Source: Lachnospiraceae bacterium
Lineage (GTDB): Bacteria > Bacillota > Clostridia > Lachnospirales > Lachnospiraceae
Length of the DNA stretch: 38,539 nt
Assembly: GCA_024690885.1 (NCBI GenBank)
Contig: JAILOI010000004.1
Coordinates: forward strand, 1 to 38,539
Reading direction: 5' to 3'
Shown: positions 17,246 to 24,652 of the stretch, one piece after another
Layout: each line of letters opens with the position of its first letter
Position numbering within the stretch: position 1 is the first letter of the stretch
Program-made: the position numbers and the translations under genes
Notes under the pieces: generated by a model
The model's database searches: none
Told to the model about the DNA's origin: nothing
The model's input: the letters and a program-made list of their open reading frames with translations, nothing else

Positions 17246-18102
17246 TTCAATTAAAGAATGTGGAAAAACACTATAACAATTTTGATTTACAGGTATCCAT
17301 GGAGGTCCCGGATGGGGCCATCATCGGATTGATTGGACAGAACGGTGCCGGCAAGAGTACCACCTTCAAGGCGCTGCTAGGATTGCTTCGCATCAACGGT
17401 GGATCCGTGGTGATTGATGGTCTGGATATGGCAAATGCCGGAGACAAGGAGTGGATTGAAACAAAACTCCGTATTGGTGTGGCAATGGCAGAAACCGGCT
17501 TCCCGGAGTGTTTGACACCGGATGATGTTCGAAAGACACTAAAGGGACTGTATCCGAAGTTTGATGAGCAGAAGTTTTGCTCCCTGGCAAACCGCTTACA
17601 ATTGCCTATGGATAAGTCCATTGAGAAGCTGTCAAACGGAAATAAAGCGAAGTTGAAAGTTATATCAACCTTGTGTCACGATGCAGATATTCTGGTTTTG
17701 GATGAGCCGACGGCCGGATTGGATGTGGTGGCCAGGGACCAGTTGTTAGAACTGTTACGTGACTATATGGCAGAGAAGGACAATCGTAGTATGATTATCA
17801 GTTCCCATATTTCTTCGGATTTAGAGGGCTTATGTGATTCCTTGTATTTGATTCATCAGGGCGAGATTGTACTCCAAGAGGATACAGATGTATTGTTATC
17901 CGAATACGCCGTGCTGAAGTTGAAGGAGGAGGAGTTCCATTCCATTGATCGCAGCCATATCATGCGCAGCAAGAAGGAGGCATACGGATATGCCTGTCTG
18001 ACCAATCAGAAGCACTTCTATATGGAAAACTACCCACAGGTGGTGATTGAGAATGGTAACGTGGATGAATTAATCACCATGATGGTATTAGGAGGAGAGT
18101 AG
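17242..18102 (+). CDS. ABC exporter ATPase (YtrB/BcrA-like)
   Basis: 286 aa. Walker A GQNGAGKST at residues 32-40, a degenerate signature LSNGNKAK near 130 (instead of LSGGQ), Walker B ILVLDEPTAGLD near 150-161 and the H-loop ISSHISSD. The 80-residue tail after the ATPase core is common in exporters of this type. It would power the permease encoded two bases downstream. Regulated through the GntR protein. Substrate unknown; antimicrobial peptide or wall-precursor export is typical of YtrA-linked transporters. Confidence 0.9.
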   Translation: MIQLKNVEKHYNNFDLQVSMEVPDGAIIGLIGQNGAGKSTTFKALLGLLRINGGSVVIDGLDMANAGDKEWIETKLRIGVAMAETGFPECLTPDDVRKTLKGLYPKFDEQKFCSLANRLQLPMDKSIEKLSNGNKAKLKVISTLCHDADILVLDEPTAGLDVVARDQLLELLRDYMAEKDNRSMIISSHISSDLEGLCDSLYLIHQGEIVLQEDTDVLLSEYAVLKLKEEEFHSIDRSHIMRSKKEAYGYACLTNQKHFYMENYPQVVIENGNVDELITMMVLGGE

Positions 18103-18103
18103 A

Positions 18104-18751
18104 ATGAAGGGATTAATGATCAAAGATTTTTGTATTATCAAAAGCCGCAGAAGACAGTTTATTTTAATCGTGGCACTTGCTGCTATGTATATCGCAATGG
18201 GCATGGGCGGATTTGCAATCTCCTTCTTGTCCCTGTTAGGCGGAGCCTTCGGCTTGTCTACATTAAGTTACGATGCCAAAAGCCATGATGGGGAATTTAT
18301 CTTTACCCTGCCATGCACGAGAAAACAGTATGTAACAGAGAAGTACTTATTTATTTTTCTAATGATGCTGTGCGGATTAGTAATCGGAATCGTGGCAGGA
18401 TTGATATCGAACCTCATGAACGCGGGCTCCATGCCACTGGATGCAGTTCCATTGTATGCACTTGGTGGCATTGCAGGATCTGTCATCATGTTGTCCTTGA
18501 TGATTCCGGTGGTCATTCGGTTTGGTACGGAACAAAGCCAGGTAGCCGTATTCTCTGTGATTGCAAGCTGTGTGATTGTTGCGGTTATACTTAGCCATCT
18601 GATTCCGGCCAAGATCATCAATGATCTGATGTTATATGCAACCCTGTTGCCGTTGCCGGTGCTTGTAATGGCAGGCTCTGTAGTATTACTCATCGTAGTG
18701 ATGATTTCTTATACCATATCCATCTCTATGATGATGCGGAAAGAATTTTAA
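18104..18751 (+). CDS. ABC-2 type exporter permease
   Basis: 215 aa with six hydrophobic segments (about 18-32, 35-55, 78-100, 115-138, 146-168, 182-205). The N-terminal MKGLMIKDFCIIKSRRR is typical of small ABC-2 membrane subunits linked to YtrA/BcrA-type operons. It starts one base after the ATPase stop, with GGAGGAG inside the end of that gene. Likely dimerises with two ATPase subunits. No good terminator hairpin follows; the next gene has its own promoter. Confidence 0.85.
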   Translation: MKGLMIKDFCIIKSRRRQFILIVALAAMYIAMGMGGFAISFLSLLGGAFGLSTLSYDAKSHDGEFIFTLPCTRKQYVTEKYLFIFLMMLCGLVIGIVAGLISNLMNAGSMPLDAVPLYALGGIAGSVIMLSLMIPVVIRFGTEQSQVAVFSVIASCVIVAVILSHLIPAKIINDLMLYATLLPLPVLVMAGSVVLLIVVMISYTISISMMMRKEF

Positions 18752-18810
18752 ACAGAGAACCCCCTATCGTTGCTTTTTCTGAAAACTCTGATAATATAAC
18801 ACAAAACTGA

Positions 18811-18838
18811 TTACCATCTGACAATACTGTGTTATAAT
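18811..18838 (+). promoter_or_regulatory. Promoter of the cytidylate-kinase-like gene
   Basis: TTACCA (18811-18816), 16 bp, TATAAT (18833-18838), with start near 18845 and AAGGGGG before the ATG at 18876. Confidence 0.6.
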
Positions 18839-18875
18839 TAGGATAGTGTATAAGCAAGAGAAGGGGGTTCTATTT

Positions 18876-19448
18876 ATGTACGATTACATTACCATTGAAC
18901 GCCGTTATGGCAGTGGTGGCCAAGCAATTGCAACAGAGCTTTCCAAGAAATTAAGCTACCGTCTCTATGATCGAGGTGTGGTAGTAGAGACATGCAAACG
19001 CATGGGTTTAAATTACGATTTGGTTGCGGGTATGGATGAACAGAATCCCATCAAACCAATCTTCAAGGCCAGAGGAAACGAACACCTCTCCGTAGAAGAA
19101 CAGATTTATCAGACAGAGTCAGAGATTATCCGTGAGGCGGCAGAGCAGCCGGGAGCGATTTTCGTTGGACGTTGTGCTTCGGAAATTTTAAAAGATAAGA
19201 AGTGTTTGAAGGTGTTTATCACCGCCAATGATGACTATCGCACCAAGCGTGCCGTAACCGTAGAACAGATTCCGGAAGCAAAGGTGGAAGAAGTAATGCA
19301 TAAGTTCGATAAACGACGCGAGAAGTTCTTCACCTCCCATTCCGGTGCAACCTGGGGGTCCAACGAATACTTCGATGTGATTCTAAATTCCGGAACGCTG
19401 GGGGTCAATGCCTGTGTGGCAGTATTGGAGGCCTTAATCAAACAGTAA
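18876..19448 (+). CDS. Cytidylate kinase-like protein
   Basis: 190 aa from ATG 18876 (AAGGGGG upstream); an in-frame ATG at 18846 would start at the transcription start itself. The N-terminal ITIERRYGSGGQAIATELSKKLSYRLYDR is the P-loop of the cytidylate-kinase-like family (PF13189), in which a Cmk-like fold carries G-S-G-G instead of the classical GKS/T pocket. GAIFVGRCASEIL and KRREKFF are also typical. These proteins are common in Clostridia and are distinct from the true CMP kinase; the substrate is not established. Monocistronic. Confidence 0.82.
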   Translation: MYDYITIERRYGSGGQAIATELSKKLSYRLYDRGVVVETCKRMGLNYDLVAGMDEQNPIKPIFKARGNEHLSVEEQIYQTESEIIREAAEQPGAIFVGRCASEILKDKKCLKVFITANDDYRTKRAVTVEQIPEAKVEEVMHKFDKRREKFFTSHSGATWGSNEYFDVILNSGTLGVNACVAVLEALIKQ

Positions 19449-19459
19449 AACTAAAAAGA

Positions 19460-19485
19460 AAGCCGCTACCATATGGTAACGGCTT
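19460..19485. terminator. Bidirectional terminator between convergent genes
   Basis: AAGCCGCTACC (19460-19470) and GGTAACGGCTT (19475-19485) around ATAT, one mismatch. The plus side is followed by TACTTTACT; on the minus side a TTTCTTTTTAG tract follows, so it ends the 48-aa gene as well. Confidence 0.8.
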
Positions 19486-19489
19486 TACT

Positions 19490-19636
19490 TTACTGCTCTT
19501 TTAAATGTTCTTTTAGAATGAGCTCTAAGTCAGTAATGCTGACAACCGGTGTATGACTACCGGCATTGGTGGATGCCAACTGAGCTAATGTCATGGCATC
19601 TAACATGATGTCTGTATAAAGTTTCTTGTCTTCCAT
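19490..19636 (-). CDS. Small 48-aa protein of unknown function
   Basis: Reads MEDKKLYTDIMLDAMTLAQL... to ...ILKEHLKEQ, an acidic, helical, cytoplasmic-looking peptide without Cys or membrane segment. It is supported by context rather than length: a promoter TTGTAA-N17-TATATT on the minus strand (19680-19708), a GAGGG site 12 bases before the ATG, and a terminator just past the stop. The codon choice resembles its neighbours. I do not recognise it; it may be a small adaptor protein or a spurious frame, though the flanking signals argue against the latter. Confidence 0.55.
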   Translation of the reverse strand: MEDKKLYTDIMLDAMTLAQLASTNAGSHTPVVSITDLELILKEHLKEQ

Positions 19637-19679
19637 TTCAATAAAACCCTCAAAAACTCAACTAACAAGCGACTTTATT

Positions 19680-19708
19680 AATATATACCCGGTTTTTTAT
19701 TTTTACAA
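19680..19708 (-). promoter_or_regulatory. Promoter of the 48-aa gene
   Basis: On the minus strand TTGTAA (19708-19703), 17 bp, TATATT (19685-19680). It lies back-to-back with the perR promoter. Confidence 0.5.
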
Positions 19709-19754
19709 GTGTGACAGAAAACTATTTTTTGTAAAAATTTTTCTCCTTTTTTTG

Positions 19755-19791
19755 TTGACATTTACTAGAATTAGAATTAGAATAATTTTAA
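19755..19791 (+). promoter_or_regulatory. perR promoter overlapped by a Per box
   Basis: TTGACA (19755-19760), 17 bp, TAGAAT (19778-19783). The 15-mer TTAGAATAATTTTAA (19777-19791) matches the Per box TTATAATNATTATAA at 12 of 14 defined positions and covers the -10, so PerR would repress its own operon until peroxide oxidises it. Confidence 0.8.
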
Positions 19792-19820
19792 ATTGAGTAT
19801 CCAAGAAGGGAGAAACGTCT

Positions 19821-20195
19821 ATGACTAAGTATGGCCGAGAGATTTTAGACATCGTAAATCATTGTGACGACCATCCAACGGCAGAAGATATTTTTCTCCG
19901 TTTGAAGGAACGCTGCAATAAGGTAGTGCTTGCAACGGTGTATAACAACCTGAATTCGCTTTGTGCGCAGGGTGAGATTCGTCGGGTAACTGTGGAGGGT
20001 TCCCCGGATCGCTATGACAATACAACACCGCATGATCATCTGATTTGCAAGTGCTGTGGTGCAATTAAGGATATGAAGTTCACAGATTTGTCGGAACAGT
20101 TGGAACAGCAGTTAGGCTTTCCCATTGAGTCCTATGATCTTAAGATATCCTATGTTTGCCCTCATTGCAGGAATAAGCAACAGGTGGGTGCCTAA
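19821..20195 (+). CDS. perR: PerR-type peroxide-sensing Fur-family repressor
   Basis: 124 aa, about 20 residues shorter at the N-terminus than B. subtilis PerR, though the helix-turn-helix is present. All five regulatory-metal ligands are kept: His18, Asp66, His71, His73 and Asp84, corresponding to PerR His37, Asp85, His91, His93 and Asp104. The last being Asp rather than Glu points to PerR rather than Fur. The structural zinc site is Cys76/Cys79 plus the C-terminal CPHC. Iron-bound PerR represses peroxide defence genes and is inactivated by His oxidation. Rubrerythrin follows after 46 bases, probably in the same transcript, and a Per box covers the promoter. Confidence 0.9.
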   Translation: MTKYGREILDIVNHCDDHPTAEDIFLRLKERCNKVVLATVYNNLNSLCAQGEIRRVTVEGSPDRYDNTTPHDHLICKCCGAIKDMKFTDLSEQLEQQLGFPIESYDLKISYVCPHCRNKQQVGA

Positions 20196-20241
20196 GCACC
20201 GCCACAACCACATGTATGAGAGTTTATAGGAGGAATGGAAC

Positions 20242-20781
20242 ATGAGTAATCCATACGCAGGAACACAAACAGAGAAGAACTTACAGACCGCTTTCGCAGG
20301 CGAGTCCCAGGCTCGTAATAAGTACACCTATTTCGCTTCTGTTGCCAAGAAGGAAGGTTATGAGCAGATTGCTGCTTTATTTGAGAAGACCGCAAACAAC
20401 GAGAAGGAACACGCAAAGATGTGGTTCAAGGAGTTGGATGGTATTGGAACAACTGCTGAGAATTTAGCTGCTGCCGCTGATGGTGAGAACTATGAGTGGA
20501 CCGATATGTACGATGAGTTCGCGAAGACCGCTGAGGCAGAAGGCTTTAAGGCTCTTGCTGCGAAGTTCCGCATGGTTGCTGAAATCGAGAAGCATCATGA
20601 AGAGCGCTATCGTGCCCTTCTTCACAACGTTGAAACCGCTCAGGTTTTCGAGAAGAGCGAGGTCAAGGTTTGGGAGTGCCGCAACTGTGGTCACATCGTT
20701 GTTGGTACCAAGGCTCCTGGTGTTTGCCCGGTTTGCATGCACCCACAGAGCTACTTCGAAGTTCACGAAGAGAATTACTAA
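20242..20781 (+). CDS. rbr: Rubrerythrin
   Basis: 179 aa. A four-helix diiron domain (about 1-135) with the E...ExxH type ligands ([35 protein letters not shown]) and a C-terminal rubredoxin-like domain with CRNCG and CPVC, binding one Fe(Cys)4. It reduces hydrogen peroxide in the cytoplasm of anaerobes using electrons from NADH via rubredoxin or flavoproteins. AGGAGG precedes the ATG. Downstream of perR and followed by a strong terminator, so regulated by peroxide through PerR. Confidence 0.97.
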   Translation: MSNPYAGTQTEKNLQTAFAGESQARNKYTYFASVAKKEGYEQIAALFEKTANNEKEHAKMWFKELDGIGTTAENLAAAADGENYEWTDMYDEFAKTAEAEGFKALAAKFRMVAEIEKHHEERYRALLHNVETAQVFEKSEVKVWECRNCGHIVVGTKAPGVCPVCMHPQSYFEVHEENY

Positions 20782-20792
20782 TTGTTTCTGTT

Positions 20793-20823
20793 GCGCCCTA
20801 CCAAATGGTAGGGCGCTTTTTTT
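20793..20823 (+). terminator. Terminator of the perR-rbr operon
   Basis: Perfect ten-base-pair stem GCGCCCTACC/GGTAGGGCGC (20793-20802, 20807-20816), loop AAAT, seven T. Confidence 0.96.
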
Positions 20824-20836
20824 GTTGTTCCCGGCG

Positions 20837-20878
20837 TTCGACTGCTATCTTAGAAATATCTCTAAGATAGCAGTCGAA
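20837..20878. repeat. Perfect palindrome with 18-bp arms
   Basis: Left arm 20837-20854 and right arm 20861-20878 are exact reverse complements (arm starts TTCGACTGC and ends TCTTAGA), loop AATATC. No T-tract follows on either strand and a normal terminator already ends rbr 14 bases earlier, so it is not needed as a terminator. It borders the non-coding structured stretch to its right and could mark the end of a small mobile or repeated element. Confidence 0.85.
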
Positions 20879-20880
20879 TA

Positions 20881-21360
20881 GGGCGAGAAAGAATAGAAGC
20901 GCCCGCACAAAAAAAGGTCTCCAAGAATGGAGATCAAAACAATTCGATACATTCTTCGTGCCAACCACCAGGAGCATGGTACCGGAGGGTATGATCTTAT
21001 GCGGCAGATACTGGGGTAACTTATGGTAGACATTGTTTTCCTATTTCTCGACATGTGAAATGAGCCGAGCAAAATAAAAAGCTGATACAGCTTTGATTTG
21101 CCACGCTGCGCCAAGGATGGCGCAGCGAGCCGAACATGAAACGGACTGAATTGTGAGGCGTTGGCAAATCTGCTGTATGGGCTTTTCTAATTTTGCCGGC
21201 GAATGAAACCGTCGGGAAATAGTGAAACACAATGGATACCATAAGGGATAAACGGAAAGACCGTATAGAAAAACCCCCGGACGCAAAGCGACGCAGGACC
21301 GATATGGTTCTGCGCCGTCTGCCTCGTTGGGGGGAAAACTAGAGATATATTATATATAGC
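20881..21360. other. Non-coding, highly structured stretch (candidate structured RNA or palindromic element)
   Basis: No convincing CDS, yet many hairpins: TCTCCA/TGGAGA (20918-20933) with seven A before it, which on the minus strand is a terminator; AAAGCT/AGCTTT (21078-21094); ATACAGC plus GATTTGCCA (21085-21103) pairing with TGGCAAATC and GCTGTAT (21162-21178), enclosing a perfect CGCTGCGCC/GGCGCAGCG hairpin (21104-21127); and CGCAGGACC/GGTTCTGCG (21292-21314) inside a CCCCC/GGGGG stem. A TATAAT on the minus strand (21354-21349) lies at the far end. One reading is a minus-strand RNA of about 430 nt from near 21340 to 20905. Frames of 66-89 codons here show no gene-like features. Confidence 0.5.
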
Positions 21361-21421
21361 ACAGGGATGGACACAGAAAGGACACACACCTGTGTAAAAA
21401 GTGAAAATTCATAAAATTTTA

Positions 21422-21556
21422 TTATCGCTGATCGATGAAGCGAATTTCACAGCTGTAATTGCAAAAGAATGGTCCCATATGGTGGCGATAGCGTATGCGA
21501 AGATCGTGCTCCGATACGAAAAAAATGCGTTTACAGAATGGGCAAACAAATTCCAT
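21422..21556 (-). CDS. 44-aa zinc-ribbon-like protein
   Basis: Reads MEFVCPFCKRIFFVSEHD... and ends ...IRFIDQR. CPFC (residues 5-8) and FCNYSC (near 32-37) form a C-x2-C...C-x3-C pattern like the small treble-clef or zinc-ribbon modules often found beside HNH nucleases. The start is taken at 21556 because GAGGATAG lies about ten bases upstream on the minus strand; a longer frame to 21673 would run through a terminator. Whether it is expressed is unclear, since the terminator of the upstream gene lies between. It may be a fragment of a larger protein. Confidence 0.45.
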   Translation of the reverse strand: MEFVCPFCKRIFFVSEHDLRIRYRHHMGPFFCNYSCEIRFIDQR

Positions 21557-21581
21557 AACTTCTATCCTCATAAAAACAAAC

Positions 21582-21615
21582 AAAAAAGAAACGGGTGTGA
21601 AAAAAACACACCCGT
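21582..21615 (-). terminator. Terminator of the zinc-ribbon membrane protein gene
   Basis: ACGGGTGTG (21591-21599) and CACACCCGT (21607-21615), loop of seven A/T, followed on the minus strand by TTCTTTTTTG. It lies about 60 bases after the stop at 21673. Confidence 0.85.
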
Positions 21616-21672
21616 CAATTATACAATCCAAAATGAAAAAAACAATTGGACAGTTTTTATAAAAAACGAACA

Positions 21673-22626
21673 TTAGAAAATATCAGTGATTGCATCCTCA
21701 CTTAATGTACCGTGGGTATCTACTTCCTTCAGGGTTAGGTCGTTGCCGCTGCCCTCATAGGTGAAGGTCCATACGGAATCTGTGGTAGGAGCGTTGTTGA
21801 TGGTGTCGGTGTATAAATCGAATACCTGTGGAAGGAATTCGTTTACCATGCATGACGCCATCTCATCTTCGCTTTCCATTGCCATAAAACGATCTAAGTT
21901 CTCTGTGAAGAATGCTTCGGACAAAGCGTCAATATCTTCTTCTTCCATGGAAGATTCTAACGCCATTAAATCAAGACCGGTGACATTGACGTCTACGGTC
22001 TTTGTCTTGTCTGTAACGGTGTAGCTTTCTTCGTCAATGGTGTAAGACTCTACCATACGATCTGCGATGGCTCTAAACATACCCTCAACAGAGGCGCGGA
22101 AGGAATCGGATGGGGTAATTCCATACTGAGCTTCCACTTCTGCCATCATCTCATCAACTGCTTCCTGAATATCGTCTTCATCCAACTTTAAGTCGGTGTC
22201 GAAGAGCATGCTGGTGTCATCTTCGGTATCATCGGAAGTGATGGCATACATGGCAGAATCGGTATAAGACATAATGGATGCACGCTCTTGCTTTGGAATA
22301 ATGATTTTCTGGTATCCGAAGCCAAGTCCACATAATAAAACGATAGCCCCTAATACAGCGGCAACCAATACGCCGGTCTTGTTACGCTTCGCAGGAGCTT
22401 CCACCTGTGGCTCTTGGCCTGCAGCAAATGGATTGCTTGGATCCGGGGTGGTCGGAGCAGTTGGCTGTGCAGCAAATGGATTTGGTGCTGCCTCAGTAGT
22501 TGCTTCGGTAACTGCTTCAGCAGTTGCCTCTACGGTTGCCTCAGTGGTTTCTGCGGTTGCAGTTCCACAAGATGGGCAGAATGCATCGTTTTCGGAAATC
22601 TCGTTTCCACAATTTTTACATTGCAT
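21673..22626 (-). CDS. Zinc-ribbon, single-pass membrane protein with extracytoplasmic domain
   Basis: 317 aa from ATG 22626 (AAGGAG upstream; an earlier in-frame ATG at 22692 has none). An N-terminal zinc ribbon CKNCGNEI...FCPSCG (residues 3-22), a low-complexity Thr/Glu/Ala then Pro-rich linker (about 25-78) with NPFAAQP and NPFAAGQ repeats, a basic stop AKRNK, one transmembrane helix (about 84-104) and an acidic extracytoplasmic domain of about 210 residues. Architecture like many Firmicutes zinc-ribbon/DUF membrane proteins of unknown role, possibly envelope stress sensing. The linker repeat DNA produces long false frames on the plus strand. Confidence 0.8.
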   Translation of the reverse strand: MQCKNCGNEISENDAFCPSCGTATAETTEATVEATAEAVTEATTEAAPNPFAAQPTAPTTPDPSNPFAAGQEPQVEAPAKRNKTGVLVAAVLGAIVLLCGLGFGYQKIIIPKQERASIMSYTDSAMYAITSDDTEDDTSMLFDTDLKLDEDDIQEAVDEMMAEVEAQYGITPSDSFRASVEGMFRAIADRMVESYTIDEESYTVTDKTKTVDVNVTGLDLMALESSMEEEDIDALSEAFFTENLDRFMAMESEDEMASCMVNEFLPQVFDLYTDTINNAPTTDSVWTFTYEGSGNDLTLKEVDTHGTLSEDAITDIF

Positions 22627-22728
22627 AGTTTTTCTCCTTTTATACATATATTCAACTATGAGTATTTTAAGTGAAGTGAACGGATTATGCAATGAACAGG
22701 TGGTTGAATTTGGAGGGGCTCTTTTTTC

Positions 22729-22757
22729 TTGACTTGTCTGTTAGAGAAGATTAACAT
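22729..22757 (+). promoter_or_regulatory. Promoter of the HU gene
   Basis: TTGACT (22729-22734), 17 bp, TAACAT (22752-22757), with AGGAGGG just before the ATG at 22798. Confidence 0.6.
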
Positions 22758-22797
22758 AAAAGAGTATTTTATTCCAAAATTATAGGAGGGAAATGAA

Positions 22798-23073
22798 ATG
22801 ACAAAGGCAGAATTAGTTGATGCTATCGCTAAGAGCGCAGATCTGACCAAGAAGGATGCAGAGGCTGTTGTTAAGGCATTCACTGAGGAAGTAACCAAGG
22901 AGTTAAAGAAGGGTGGTAAGGTTCAGTTAGTTGGCTTCGGAACATTCGAAGTTTCCAAGAGAGCTGCTAGAACCGGACGTAATCCTCAGACCGGTAAGGA
23001 AATGAAGATTGCTGCTTCTAAGGCACCGAAGTTCAAGGCTGGTAAGGCTTTGAAGGACGCTGTAAACAAGTAA
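22798..23073 (+). CDS. hup: HU-family histone-like DNA-binding protein
   Basis: 91 aa, full length. [22 protein letters not shown] begins the dimerising helices, [17 protein letters not shown] is the family signature, and [12 protein letters not shown] carries the Arg-Asn-Pro tip of the beta arm that inserts its proline into the DNA minor groove. It compacts the nucleoid as a dimer. Strong AGGAGGG, a clean promoter and the terminator at 23091-23126 fit a highly expressed single gene. Confidence 0.97.
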   Translation: MTKAELVDAIAKSADLTKKDAEAVVKAFTEEVTKELKKGGKVQLVGFGTFEVSKRAARTGRNPQTGKEMKIAASKAPKFKAGKALKDAVNK

Positions 23074-23090
23074 GACGAATACGGCATAAG

Positions 23091-23126
23091 AAAACTGTCC
23101 GAGATTTCTCGGACAGTTTTTATTTT
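23091..23126. terminator. Terminator between hup and the thymidine kinase gene
   Basis: A perfect 13-bp stem, left arm 23091-23103 and right arm 23108-23120, loop ATTT, then TATTTT. The stem begins with AAAA, so it can also stop the convergent tdk transcript. Confidence 0.93.
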
Positions 23127-23128
23127 CC

Positions 23129-23707
23129 TTATTCTTCTGAATCCGGGTTTTTTAGCATCCCTTTCTTGAAATGATACCGACAAAGTGCAATATAGCTGTC
23201 GTTGGCACCAAGCATCACCTGGGAGCCTTGACGTACAATTCCGTTCTCATTATATCTGGCATTGCAGGTGGCCTTTTTGCCGCACCAGCATACCGTCTTT
23301 AATTCCTTGATCTCATCACATATGGTAATCAATCGCTCGCTGCCCGGGAACAACTTGTTCTGGAAATCGGCCCGCAATCCGTAGCAAACTACCGGTACGT
23401 TCATAAAATCTGCAATATCGGAGAGAAAATCCACCTGTTCCGGGGTGGCAAACTGTACTTCGTCCACAATGATGCAGTCATAGGACTTGATCTGTTTCTC
23501 GCTGTAGTTTACAAAATCCTCCAATAATACGGCTTCGTGCTCCAACCCAATCCGTGAGTGCACCACTTGCTTGCCGTCTCTGGTATCCAACGCAGGTTTC
23601 ACCAACAATGCCTTCTGACCAACTTCCTCGTAATTGAAGTGCGTCATCAATGCATTCGCTGTTTTGGAACTTCCCATTGCACCATAGTAAAAATATAACT
23701 TTGCCAT
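23129..23707 (-). CDS. tdk: Thymidine kinase (type II)
   Basis: 192 aa from ATG 23707 (AAAAGGGGAG upstream; the longer frame from 23737 has no RBS). Type II TK: P-loop YGAMGSSKT (residues 8-16), the Asp-Glu of IIVDEVQF as Walker B, the lid with YGLRADFQNKLF, and a structural zinc site CWC...C plus CRYH. It phosphorylates thymidine to dTMP for salvage. With thyA, dfrA and an HD phosphohydrolase within 5 kb the region is enriched in thymidylate metabolism, although the genes are in separate transcripts. Confidence 0.96.
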   Translation of the reverse strand: MAKLYFYYGAMGSSKTANALMTHFNYEEVGQKALLVKPALDTRDGKQVVHSRIGLEHEAVLLEDFVNYSEKQIKSYDCIIVDEVQFATPEQVDFLSDIADFMNVPVVCYGLRADFQNKLFPGSERLITICDEIKELKTVCWCGKKATCNARYNENGIVRQGSQVMLGANDSYIALCRYHFKKGMLKNPDSEE

Positions 23708-23741
23708 GATTCTCCCCTTTTTCAAATATTTATACATAACT

Positions 23742-23771
23742 TTAACACATTCGGAAAAAAATCGGTATAAT
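23742..23771 (+). promoter_or_regulatory. Promoter of the SGNH hydrolase gene
   Basis: TTAACA (23742-23747), 18 bp, TATAAT (23766-23771). Transcription from near 23778 excludes the TTG at 23776 as start and supports TTG 23806. Confidence 0.7.
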
Positions 23772-23805
23772 ATCCTTGCGTAAGATTTTCAGGAGGATTA
23801 AATTT

Positions 23806-24642
23806 TTGAAAAAATGGATTTTACCGGGGGTTTGTTTACTGCTGAACGCAGTGTTGCTGGTGGGGAATTACAAATTGCATCAGTCCAATGTAGAAATGCA
23901 CGCATCCAATGTGGCATTGTACGAACAAACGATGGCAACCCAGGAAGCCTTCGAACATCGTTACGACGGATATCACGTTGAAATCAAGGATATTGTGGAT
24001 TTCACGGATTATCCGGACAAGGCAGCCCAGGCGGAGAAGAATAAGTACTACGCCAAGCGGGAACTGATGTATATGAACATGCCGGCAGGACCGACGGATG
24101 TGGTATTTGTTGGAGATTCACAGACAGACCGCTGTTCCTGGGAAGAATTCTATCCGGATTTGAACGTGAAGCGTCGCGCCATTGTGGCGGATACCATTTA
24201 TGGCGTGCACAGTCGGATGGATACCATTTTGGCAACCAAACCATCCAAGATTTTTATCTTAATCGGAAGCAATGACCTCTATGCATTATCCATGGAGAAG
24301 CACGAGGAGGCCACCTCAACGGATGATTTGATTGCGGTTTATCAGGATATCATTGAGACATTTCAGGCCAATGCACCGGAGGCTACCATCTATGTGGAGT
24401 CCGTGCTCCCTATGCGGGAAGAGGAAGACGAGCGTGAGGATTACAACGCATTGATTCAGGAGTTTAATCCCAAGCTTGCCAATCTCTGCCGGGAGAAGCA
24501 GGTGGAATATATGGATTTGTGGAGCCTTTTGGCAGATGCAGATGGCACATTAAAAGAAGAGTATTCCCTGGATGGATTACATATTTCCTCCAAGGCATAT
24601 GCAGTGATTAAGAAGCAGGTTGATCGGGTGATTTATCAATAG
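23806..24642 (+). CDS. Membrane-anchored SGNH/GDSL-type hydrolase (TTG start)
   Basis: 278 aa from TTG 23806 with AGGAGG nine bases upstream. N-terminal membrane anchor (about 4-22), a short coiled stretch, then an SGNH domain: block I FVGDSQTD (nucleophile Ser), block III IGSNDL (oxyanion Asn), block V DGLHIS with the catalytic Asp and His. The Gly of block II is not obvious. Such surface esterases deacetylate wall or exopolysaccharide sugars or act as lipases; the substrate is unknown. The next gene starts ten bases after its stop, so the two are co-transcribed. Confidence 0.85.
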   Translation: MKKWILPGVCLLLNAVLLVGNYKLHQSNVEMHASNVALYEQTMATQEAFEHRYDGYHVEIKDIVDFTDYPDKAAQAEKNKYYAKRELMYMNMPAGPTDVVFVGDSQTDRCSWEEFYPDLNVKRRAIVADTIYGVHSRMDTILATKPSKIFILIGSNDLYALSMEKHEEATSTDDLIAVYQDIIETFQANAPEATIYVESVLPMREEEDEREDYNALIQEFNPKLANLCREKQVEYMDLWSLLADADGTLKEEYSLDGLHISSKAYAVIKKQVDRVIYQ

Positions 24643-24652
24643 GGGGGCAAGG

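Noticed and set aside
20927-21019. 30-codon plus-strand ORF starting MEIKTIRYILRANHQ
   Set aside because: The ATG lies inside a hairpin and has no Shine-Dalgarno site; too short to support.
21041-21286. 81-codon and overlapping 73-codon minus-strand frames
   Set aside because: They run through the paired stems of the non-coding stretch in several frames at once and have no RBS; better explained as structured non-coding DNA.
22274-22732. 152-codon plus-strand frame
   Set aside because: Antisense to the low-complexity linker of the zinc-ribbon membrane protein; Ala/Val/Ser repeats are a by-product of the repeated Thr-Glu-Ala codons.
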